A DNA stretch of 64,000 nt. Source: Streptomyces sp. PTY087I2 (GTDB lineage Bacteria; Actinomycetota; Actinomycetes; Streptomycetales; Streptomycetaceae). How positions within the stretch are numbered: the first letter of the stretch is position 1; each line of letters starts with the position of its first letter. The notes beneath the pieces were generated by a model that was given only the letters and a program-made list of their open reading frames with translations, had not been told where the DNA came from and ran no database searches. The stretch is taken from positions 1 to 64,000 of the forward strand of contig NZ_LZRD01000027.1 in assembly GCF_001687325.1 (NCBI RefSeq). Reading direction: 5' to 3'. Position numbers and translations under genes: made by a program. Below are positions 51,900 through 58,777 of this stretch, piece by piece.

Positions 51900-52244
51900 C
51901 GTTCTTTGGCTTGACCGGGGCTTGGTAGAAGTAAGGCAAACACAGACCCTCTCCAGTCCCAAAATCTGATCTTATGCTCGCTCAACCATCTGTATGCCGG
52001 AGTCTGGCTCTCGCCCAGGTTCACGTCCGCTGGTGGGATGGGCGGGCCCCGCAAGCGCGCTGGCTTGGACAGCGTCGCTCGTGTGCCCATGATGCCGAGG
52101 TGGCGGCACAGGTCCCGCCACAGTTTTTCAGTTCGGCGATGCCATGGCTGCCCCGGATACGACAGCACAGCGGTGGGCCGGTGCAGCAGGACTGCCGAGG
52201 TACATGCTTCCGGATGACCCTAGCGGTTCAGATAGGAATGATGC
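51900..52244. other. 345-base gap, no supported gene
   Basis: GC rises again here. One minus-strand frame (with TEKLWRDLCRHLGIMG and RWLSEHKIRFWDWRG) has a protein-like look but no start or recognisable domain; it may be debris at the junction of the island. Confidence 0.4.
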
Positions 52245-52266
52245 GGGTCTCAGCGCTCTGAGACCC
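52245..52266 (-). terminator. 9-bp hairpin after the lipoprotein remnant
   Basis: GGGTCTCAG and CTGAGACCC pair perfectly around CGCT, 24 bases beyond the stop of the minus-strand lipoprotein fragment. Confidence 0.6.
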
Positions 52267-52289
52267 CCGCCTTGACCTCGGTCTCATAG

Positions 52290-52630
52290 CTACTTGGTCA
52301 CGGGGGTCAGGGTTCCGTTGGGACCGCAGCGGACGGCCCAGGGGGTCTGAGAGAGGGTGAGATTCTCATGGATGCGTATGTCGACGTGGGTAGCGGGACA
52401 GTTGTCTGAAATTTTGGCGTGGGTCGCGGTACAGGCGAGTTGGGTACCAGCCGTGACATCGAGGCCGCCGCTGCTGACGGTCTCAGGAACGAAGAGATTG
52501 ACGGCGCCGTTGGTGGGCTTCGCGGTGAGCTGACCCGCCATCGGCAGCACCTGGGTGGTCAGACCGCGTTCACATCCAGCGCGAGTGGGGCCTTCCACGA
52601 GGAAGTCGAGGGCTTGCTGGGGGCTCGAGC
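52290..52630 (-). pseudogene. inverted partial copy of the GerMN-like lipoprotein gene
   Basis: The frame encodes SPQQALDFLVEGPTRAGCER, PMAGQLTAKPTNGAVNLFVP and DIRIHENLTLSQTPWAVRCG, which align without gaps to residues about 75-182 of the lipoprotein at 48308. By eye about two thirds of positions are identical. Upstream of this block the frame (to 52868) is unrelated, and the signal peptide, lipobox and first 70 residues are missing. The copy lies in the opposite orientation, with the whole low-GC segment between the two. Confidence 0.85.
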
Positions 52631-52866
52631 CGCCCTTCACCGCTTGGCCCTCGCCACGGAACGAGCTCGGGGACAATGTGACCGGAAGACGAGGGAGAGC
52701 CGACGGCCAAGGCCAGGGCCGGCTGATGAGCAAGGGCGCCTGCCTCCGATGTACGTCGCAAGAGGGCTCTGCTGCATGGGGCTGAGCGAGGGCTGTGCCG
52801 GAGTCGGTCGTCCGACAGGGGGCATTCACCCAGCAACCAACTGCGGTGCCGGAGGTTGATCGTGGC

Positions 52867-53133
52867 ATGAGTAAACACTCACCGTCGTATGACGAATACG
52901 CTTCCGGCGCCTGGAGAGAGCTGTTCGACGCTTACTGGACAAGAGACCGGCGCTCCCCCTGCAACGACCGAGAATCTCACTGGTGCGCCGAACTGTGCGC
53001 AGAGTGGTGGGAGGCCGAAGAGAAGAACGCTCCCGAGAACAGCCCAGTAAACGGCCGGGAAGAGGGTCATGTGAAAGGTCATCGCATAAGCGCTTGCCGT
53101 CTTTCACGCAGTCTGCCGACCCCCGCTCTCTAA
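52867..53133 (+). CDS. small Trp/Cys-containing protein, unknown
   Basis: An 88-residue reading frame starting MSKHSPSYDEYASGAWRELF and continuing SHWCAELCAEWWEAEEKN, with a basic C-terminus. GGAGG lies 11 bases before the ATG. The first 60 residues look like a real, acidic, aromatic-rich protein; no family is recognised. It is convergent with the PAS-LuxR gene and the two share a strong bidirectional terminator. Confidence 0.5.
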   Translation: MSKHSPSYDEYASGAWRELFDAYWTRDRRSPCNDRESHWCAELCAEWWEAEEKNAPENSPVNGREEGHVKGHRISACRLSRSLPTPAL

Positions 53134-53180
53134 AGGTCAGCAGCGCTCTTCCTCCGTCGCACTCTCCGGCAAGCCGTTCC

Positions 53181-53214
53181 GTGGCCGTCATCTGCTCTGA
53201 CAGATGACGGCCAC
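53181..53214. terminator. bidirectional 14-bp hairpin terminator
   Basis: GTGGCCGTCATCTG pairs perfectly with CAGATGACGGCCAC around CTCTGA. It lies between the convergent ends of the small ORF and the PAS-LuxR gene, so it can serve both. Confidence 0.85.
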
Positions 53215-53288
53215 TCCAACCCATGGAATTCTGCTAATCCTCTGATGGGGACGTGACAGTAGGCGATAGATAAGAGGTTCGCAGAGCA

Positions 53289-54599
53289 TCAGAAGCAAGG
53301 CTGAAGGTTGTCTGCGGATACTTTCGGAGGCCACTGCTCGGGACAGAGCATTCCAAGGAAGTATGCCCTTGCTACCAGCGCTCCACGGCCATCCGCACCC
53401 AGGATGTCCCGTAGCCGTTTGATACGGTAATCGAGCCCTTGGCGGCTGATGCAAAGAGATCCACTGATTTCGGAATTCTGCTTCCCCTGGGCTATCATCT
53501 CCAAGATTTTCCTGTCCAGGTCGTCCAGCTTCTTGGGAGCGCCCCGGAGTGCGGAACTTCTCCAGGAGTTCGCTAACAGTAGGACATGGGAGTTGCCGCT
53601 CGATCGCTCTCTGCTCATATGCACTTCGCAGTGCATAATAAAGCGCCTTCCGAGACTCCCCGTCACGATGATGTCCAGGCCCGAGCACAGTTCGCCAGGT
53701 TTGTTCTCGAACAAGCCATGCACTTTGTCGGCAGATTCCTGCGTCAGCCAGTCATAGACTGAGGTACCGCAGACCCTGGATTCTTTTTCTTCCAGAATTT
53801 CGCAGAATTTCCCATTGGCCTTCTTGATCGTTCCGTCGCGATTCAGCAGGACCATCGGGTTCGAGGCTTCAAGAAAAAGCGCCTCATACAATCCCCCCAA
53901 CTCCTGCGTGACTTCGTCCTCGGCGGATTGCCTCCGAGCGAGGTGGCAGGTCATCGTTCGCCCGTCGAAAGTGCGAAGAGGAGTGTGGGTGATCCTGAAC
54001 TTCCCCTGGGAAGAAACGTTTCCTTCTCGGTGAGGGGAATCCTTCATGTCTGCCAGTTCGGCTTGGGCCCGGGGGGCGATAGGCCCCTTACTGCCGAGCA
54101 ATTCACTTTTCTCCCTGTTCAAGATTTTGCAGTACTCATCGTCCGCAAAGACAACATATCCGTCCTGATCTGTCACGGCCATTCCGTACCCGCCGTTTTT
54201 CAGAACCATCCTGACAAGAAATTCAAGGCTCTCCCTTTGTGATCTTTCTGCCTGCAGCTCGCTCATATCGACTGCGGCCCCGGAGAGCCCGACTGTGGCG
54301 CCTTCTTTATCGAACAGAGGGGCAACGCACGCCCATAGCGACTGGTTCGGTCCGGTCTTCCATTTCACAACCTCCCCTCTTCTCGCCTTGAGGTGGGCGA
54401 CAACGTTCGGGTGCTGCGGGTAGGAGAGGTCCAGGACTTTTCTATTGCCCAGCATCCGTACGGATCCGGGTCCGGCAAGCAGACTCTCAAGCACTGGGGA
54501 CGCCGTGATCCACGTCAGCTGAAGATCCAGGTCTGTGACCCAGAAGGCGACAGGAAGGTTATCCGAAAGCACCGAAGGAAATAGGATTGTCGATTCCAT
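53289..54599 (-). CDS. PAS-domain LuxR-type regulator
   Basis: A 436-residue cytoplasmic regulator with about three PAS-like domains: 12-115 (NLPVAFWVTDLDLQLTWITA), 125-225 (GYGMAVTDQDGYVVFADDEY) and 235-345 (NPMVLLNRDGTIKKANGKFC). A C-terminal LuxR-type helix-turn-helix follows (LDDLDRKILEMIAQGKQNSE, SRQGLDYRIKRLRDIL). It probably senses a small ligand or redox state and controls nearby genes. It is downstream of the aldo/keto reductase-like gene by 235 bases, so it may have its own promoter. GC is well below the core. Confidence 0.88.
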   Translation of the reverse strand: MESTILFPSVLSDNLPVAFWVTDLDLQLTWITASPVLESLLAGPGSVRMLGNRKVLDLSYPQHPNVVAHLKARRGEVVKWKTGPNQSLWACVAPLFDKEGATVGLSGAAVDMSELQAERSQRESLEFLVRMVLKNGGYGMAVTDQDGYVVFADDEYCKILNREKSELLGSKGPIAPRAQAELADMKDSPHREGNVSSQGKFRITHTPLRTFDGRTMTCHLARRQSAEDEVTQELGGLYEALFLEASNPMVLLNRDGTIKKANGKFCEILEEKESRVCGTSVYDWLTQESADKVHGLFENKPGELCSGLDIIVTGSLGRRFIMHCEVHMSRERSSGNSHVLLLANSWRSSALRGAPKKLDDLDRKILEMIAQGKQNSEISGSLCISRQGLDYRIKRLRDILGADGRGALVARAYFLGMLCPEQWPPKVSADNLQPCF

Positions 54600-54834
54600 A
54601 AAAGACCCCCATGAAGACGGTTATATTGCCCGCCGAGATGTTCTGCCCGTAACGAATAGGTGTCAGAATTTCGGTCTTCACCCGTTGGGGGGGATTAACC
54701 GAACAAACGTTTCCCGGTAGCAGCGAAGTAGTTCCACTGTCAGCTTCAGCCGTCTGTGCGGCATCGTACCGACCGATCGGGTCGCATACGCGCGTCCTGT
54801 GAAAGTCGATGCGAGAAATCTCCGGAGATCACGT

Positions 54835-55755
54835 TCACCGCTGGAGCCAGGCGGAATAGTCTGCGCTGAGCTCATCCAGCTGTTGCAGCTCAGGACGAGT
54901 CAGCCGGCATTTCTCAGCCGCCAGTACATTGGCTGTGACATGGTCGGCCGAAGAAGAACCGATGAGCACCGATGTGACGGCCGGCTGACTACAGACCCAG
55001 GAAAGGGCGACTTCCTCGACCGTCCACCCTTTTCTCGCGCCGAAGGCGGACAACTCTGACGGGAACGAATTTGAGACGCTAGTGGCTCCGGTGCAGGTTC
55101 GCGAAGTGAGGAGACCGTGGGCCAGCGGTGCTGCGGCCAAGAGACCGATCCCTTCCCGCCGGAGGATATCCGTCACTCCTTTCTGTACCCACCTGTTACT
55201 CAATGAGTAAGAGGATTGATACATCCTCAAGGGCGTCCCCAGACTCCGTAGATACCTACTGGCCGCCAGTAGGTATCGAGGGGAAAGCGCAGAAACACCC
55301 GCGTACATGGCTTTCCCTTGCTGAACAGTCCAGGAAAGAGCTTCCATCGTCTCTTCGAAAGGAGTCGTCGGGTCCAATCGATGTACGTACAGCACGTCTA
55401 AAAAATCGAGTCCTGCACGTCGGAGAACTCCGTCCAATCCTGACAGGATGCGCTTTCGGGATGTGTATCCGGCGCTAGGACACCATTGCGTCCCCAGCCC
55501 GATTCGAGCAGAGATGGTCAGCTTCTCACGGATGAGACCGCTTCTGCGGAGCCCTTCCCCGACCCACGATTCCACAGTTTCATGTCCTGAGCCAGATACA
55601 GTGATGTCAAATTCTCTCACCCCTAGACGTACGGAAGTTTCAATGAGTGTACGCACGTCAGACTGGCTAGTTGGGGTGGGGAACGCGAGCGTTACCGTTG
55701 GAGTCGCAGGATGCAGCTCGTACTCACTGCGGGCCTCACTCAGTACATTTGGCAT
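54835..55755 (-). CDS. aldo/keto reductase-fold protein lacking catalytic Tyr and Lys
   Basis: A 306-residue TIM barrel of the aldo/keto reductase superfamily (LDFLDVLYVHRLDPTTPFEE, QQGKAMYAGVSALSPRYLLA, C-terminal NADP-region SVLIGSSSADHVTANV). Of the D-Y-K-H tetrad, D50 and H125 are present. The Tyr position in FDITVSG is Ser54 and the Lys position in ISARIG is Arg84. Reductase chemistry is therefore doubtful; a ligand-binding, regulatory or altered catalytic role is possible. The start has GGAGGAG upstream. It follows the deaminase gene by 47 bases, presumably in one transcript. Confidence 0.88.
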   Translation of the reverse strand: MPNVLSEARSEYELHPATPTVTLAFPTPTSQSDVRTLIETSVRLGVREFDITVSGSGHETVESWVGEGLRRSGLIREKLTISARIGLGTQWCPSAGYTSRKRILSGLDGVLRRAGLDFLDVLYVHRLDPTTPFEETMEALSWTVQQGKAMYAGVSALSPRYLLAASRYLRSLGTPLRMYQSSYSLSNRWVQKGVTDILRREGIGLLAAAPLAHGLLTSRTCTGATSVSNSFPSELSAFGARKGWTVEEVALSWVCSQPAVTSVLIGSSSADHVTANVLAAEKCRLTRPELQQLDELSADYSAWLQR

Positions 55756-55802
55756 GTCGATTCTCCTCCGTCCGCCTTGGTTTACACATACGGAGAGATG
55801 GA

Positions 55803-56327
55803 TCAGAAGGAAGTCAACTTGAGTACTTCAAACCCTGTGGACGTTGTGTAACAGGCACGGCGCACGCCTCGTTCGAGAAGTGCCGCCTGGCAGCGCTCGC
55901 AGGGCCGGGCCAGAGCCGTCTCACCAATCCGGTTCACGCGTGCGACGTAGATGGTCGCCCCTCTCGCCGGGGTGAACCTGCGCAGCACAACCTCCTCCGC
56001 ATGAAAGGTCGCATTCATGAAGTCGACCCCTGGAGAATTGCGGTATCGGTTGCTGCTCATGGCCAGCACCCTGGACCCCTTTATCAGAACAGCACCGACC
56101 TTGTGTCGGCATAGAGATTTGGCTGCTTCTTTGATCGCCAAATCAATACGGCTGGACACTTCAAAATACTCCAGTCTGGGACCAGCGCACCACGGAGCAA
56201 AATTGCGCTGCTGGTACGAATTTTGGATCTGCAGGCCGAGCAATCGGCAGAGTGCGTTCATCGCTACGCATTCTGCTCTGCTGCTCGCCCGTTTCGGGCA
56301 TCGCGCACCAGGGAAGGCGAGGTTCAT
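55803..56327 (-). CDS. cytidine/deoxycytidylate deaminase-family protein
   Basis: A 174-residue zinc deaminase. The zinc motifs are intact: H109-A-E111 (FHAEEVVLRRF) and P142-C-x-x-C146 (RPCERCQAAL). The fold starts at about residue 57 (SSRIDLAIKEAAKSLCRHKV). The first 50 residues are cysteine-containing and not part of the usual domain; an internal Met at 23 is an alternative start, but the four-base overlap with the sigma gene supports 56327. The substrate could be a free nucleotide, a modified base in nucleic acid or a biosynthetic intermediate. Confidence 0.88.
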   Translation of the reverse strand: MNLAFPGARCPKRASSRAECVAMNALCRLLGLQIQNSYQQRNFAPWCAGPRLEYFEVSSRIDLAIKEAAKSLCRHKVGAVLIKGSRVLAMSSNRYRNSPGVDFMNATFHAEEVVLRRFTPARGATIYVARVNRIGETALARPCERCQAALLERGVRRACYTTSTGFEVLKLTSF

Positions 56328-57070
56328 GGGTATGAGGTCGAATCGTTCTTCAGGATACTGTTCCGGTAGCGTCGCAGCACCATCTCCACCGCCTTTGATG
56401 TGGTTCCCAGGTAGGTTGCAATTTCCTTCTGCGAGTAACCCACTGAGGCGTAGACGAGCATTCTCTGAGTTCGCTTCGGAAGACCGCTGAGAATTCTTCG
56501 AGCCTCCAGATAGTTGGTGGCGGCCTTATCAGGTGTGACTCCCTTGTCTGCCCCGAACGCATCATCGCTGATGCTTGACAAAGAGCTCTCATTTGCGCTT
56601 TGAAACTCCCTCATGAACCTTCGGTACTCGTTCGGGAAGCAGAGGAGGCATTGTCCGACAAAATATGTAGGGAGCGATGCGCCACCGTCCGGACGCCAGG
56701 AAAGGGTGCCTGCTTCCAGATTCTTGCGGAAGGATTTCAGGGCGACTGCCACAATGCATCCTGCCAACTCCAGGGCAGTGTCGCTCTCTCTTAAAGTCTC
56801 GCGACTCCCCCCTACCTTGTATCTGGAAATCTGCTGCACACGGTGAAAGATCGTCCCATTTTTGATCCAGTGATAAATAACCTTCATCGCATACTCGGCC
56901 AGCTGTTCCTCAAGGTTTTTCCATTCCCGGAAAAGCTCTCCACGATCTGCACACCTGTGCGACCATTCCGCGAGATCATCCCTCCGAGGCATCGGCCCCA
57001 TAAAGCTCTCTCCGCGGCTCCGGCAACTGTTTCCGGGAACCGATCTACTGCTTTCCTTCATCACGCTCAT
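56324..57070 (-). CDS. ECF-like RNA polymerase sigma factor
   Basis: A 248-residue sigma-70-family protein. The C-terminal region-4 helix-turn-helix is clear (LPKRTQRMLVYASVGYSQKE, IATYLGTTSKAVEMVLRRYR). The N-terminal half (LAEYAMKVIYHWIKNGTIFH, GASLPTYFVGQCLLCFPNEY) matches, from memory, a divergent Streptomyces group of ECF-like factors with an atypical region 2. It is the first gene of the deaminase/aldo-keto-fold set and overlaps the deaminase by ATGA, so it may direct transcription of its own operon. No anti-sigma gene is adjacent. Confidence 0.85.
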   Translation of the reverse strand: MSVMKESSRSVPGNSCRSRGESFMGPMPRRDDLAEWSHRCADRGELFREWKNLEEQLAEYAMKVIYHWIKNGTIFHRVQQISRYKVGGSRETLRESDTALELAGCIVAVALKSFRKNLEAGTLSWRPDGGASLPTYFVGQCLLCFPNEYRRFMREFQSANESSLSSISDDAFGADKGVTPDKAATNYLEARRILSGLPKRTQRMLVYASVGYSQKEIATYLGTTSKAVEMVLRRYRNSILKNDSTSYP

Positions 57071-57192
57071 CGCTATCCATCTCTTTTGGTCGGGACTTGG
57101 CCCCGAACCGAGGGTTGGATTTCGTTCGATCTGTCATTTCGATGCTCCAGATAATCCATCTGACCCATAGGGCCGCAGGAAGAACCACCGAT

Positions 57193-57378
57193 ATGATCAC
57201 CCAAGAAATCATTTCTGCCTCCGGTCCCCCCGGAAGTGATGCTTCAACCCTTGCATGCGCCTTATGGAATCGCCTGTTGAAACATCTGGCAAATGCTTGG
57301 AGTGATGAGAGCCCGGAGGATAAGTCTCTAGGCGAATCCCTAAGGGCAAAATTTCAGACATCGACCGTGCCACTGTGA
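57193..57378 (+). CDS. small protein of unknown function, divergent from the sigma gene
   Basis: A 61-residue frame starting MITQEIISASGPPGSDASTL, with LWNRLLKHLANAWSDESPED in the middle. AGGAAG lies about 12 bases upstream. Helical and soluble. Its divergent position to the sigma gene would fit a small regulator, but nothing in its sequence shows one. Confidence 0.4.
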   Translation: MITQEIISASGPPGSDASTLACALWNRLLKHLANAWSDESPEDKSLGESLRAKFQTSTVPL

Positions 57379-57948
57379 ATCAGGCGTCCGCCCAGCAAGG
57401 CGCCCGTCCGTCAGGCGCTCGCCCAGGTCGGCCGATGCTTCGACGGGCGGCTCCCCCGGCGTGCACCTCTTGAGTCGCGCGCGGTGCGCGGTGCCTTGAC
57501 CCAGCTCCGCACACCGAGGAAGACGCGGTTCTGCCAGGGAAGCGAGCCGGGGCGGATAGGGAACGCGACGTCGGCCTCATCGCCGCGACAGGCGAGGGCG
57601 GGTCCCTTCGCCAAGCTCGCGTGTGGAATCGCTGAGCTCAGGCAATCGCTGCCGATGCGAACACGCAGCGGAGAACGTCGCCCCGGGCGCCGGCACCGAA
57701 GCTCTGTCTTCTGCGACATCGCGTGCTGCTCGGATCAGCAGCCGCCCGAGGGAGGGGCAGGCCCTTGCCACCTATAAGGGGGTGATCCCAAATAAGGGGG
57801 TGATCCCAAATAAGGGGGTGATCCCAAATAAGGGGGTGGCCTCAACCCAAAAACGGCTTGACGCAAGGGGCCTCGTTGACCTGCACCCCTCATTGGGGAG
57901 ATCGAGCAACTTACTTCCCTTCCACGGCGGAACGTCTGGAGACAGCCC
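57379..57948. other. 570-base gap with an 18-bp tandem repeat
   Basis: No gene is supported. The notable content is a tandem array at 57774-57838: three full copies of ATAAGGGGGTGATCCCAA (57774, 57792, 57810) and a partial fourth. Each copy contains GGG-TGA-TCCC, itself a small inverted repeat, so the array presents three evenly spaced palindromic sites. The next small ORF begins 110 bases later. Confidence 0.85.
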
Positions 57949-58191
57949 ATGCCCCTTGAGGCGCTACTCCTGTGCCTGACGGCCTGGTGCGTCCTGTCCT
58001 GCATCTTCGGCGCCGCCTTCGCCCGCCTCGCTCGCCAACACAGCGACGATGCGTGCAATGAGCGGGACTGCGCAGGGGACGATGTAACTACTCATCGAGG
58101 AAGATGCATCGCTGACCGGCCGACTCTCCACGAAGATGGGCAGCGATCCCATGGGGTGCCGCCGCAGGTGCGCGGACCGGAACAGCGATGA
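57949..58191 (+). CDS. small membrane protein, unknown
   Basis: An 80-residue frame beginning MPLEALLLCLTAWCVLSCIF with one clear N-terminal membrane helix, then a polar His/Asp-rich tail. GGAGA lies six bases before the ATG. It follows the 18-bp tandem array. No family is recognised, and the tail may read through non-coding DNA. Confidence 0.35.
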   Translation: MPLEALLLCLTAWCVLSCIFGAAFARLARQHSDDACNERDCAGDDVTTHRGRCIADRPTLHEDGQRSHGVPPQVRGPEQR

Positions 58192-58777
58192 GCCCACCCC
58201 GAGCGGACCAACGGCCCCCAACGCCAGGGCGATCGGGCCCGGTCGGGTGCGGCCTCCCTGATCGTGTCCGTCGTGACCGTTCTCATCAGCTGCCTTGACC
58301 GTGCCGGTCGGATGCACGGGGTACCGCCCGGTCGCGTACCCCTCTCATGTTTGCGGACAGTGCAGCGGCCCTGAGGGCTGCGGGGTGGAGGTGCATGCAG
58401 ATTCCTTCAGATCGTTCTCGTCGCTCGGGTCCCCCAGTTTCTGGGCGCGCGTAGATAATGGCCATGCCAAATCGAGCCGAATATCAGTATCTCCGACTCT
58501 CGCTTATGGCGCACAAGCAACATGGTCCGAACTAACAGCACATACGGCTGGAGAAAAGCATTGCTTCGAGCCTCTTGTTAGCGCTCTATATCGCTCTTAA
58601 GGAAGCTGCTGCCCCAGCATATATGTCTATACCAACGACAAAGCCATGACGACGACCGCGCCGTGCCGCAGGACCACTGTGTTGGACCACAACGGAAATG
58701 ACTCGCCTCAGGTCCGTCGGCGTCCCCTGCACGATCCCTGATCGCGTCCGATCCGAGAGCCGCCCACCGTCCAGAGC
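58192..58777. other. 586-base gap, nothing recognised
   Basis: A gap with falling GC in its middle (58450-58640), between the accessory zone and the GH3 gene. No gene, repeat or terminator could be supported. Confidence 0.4.

Noticed and set aside
57411..57719. Minus-strand 102-codon frame in the gap after the sigma region
   Set aside because: Arg/Ser/Pro-rich with no ribosome site or recognisable pattern; typical shadow of non-coding GC-rich DNA.
57774..57838. Possible small CRISPR array
   Set aside because: Units are 18 bp with no unique spacers between them; it is a plain tandem repeat.
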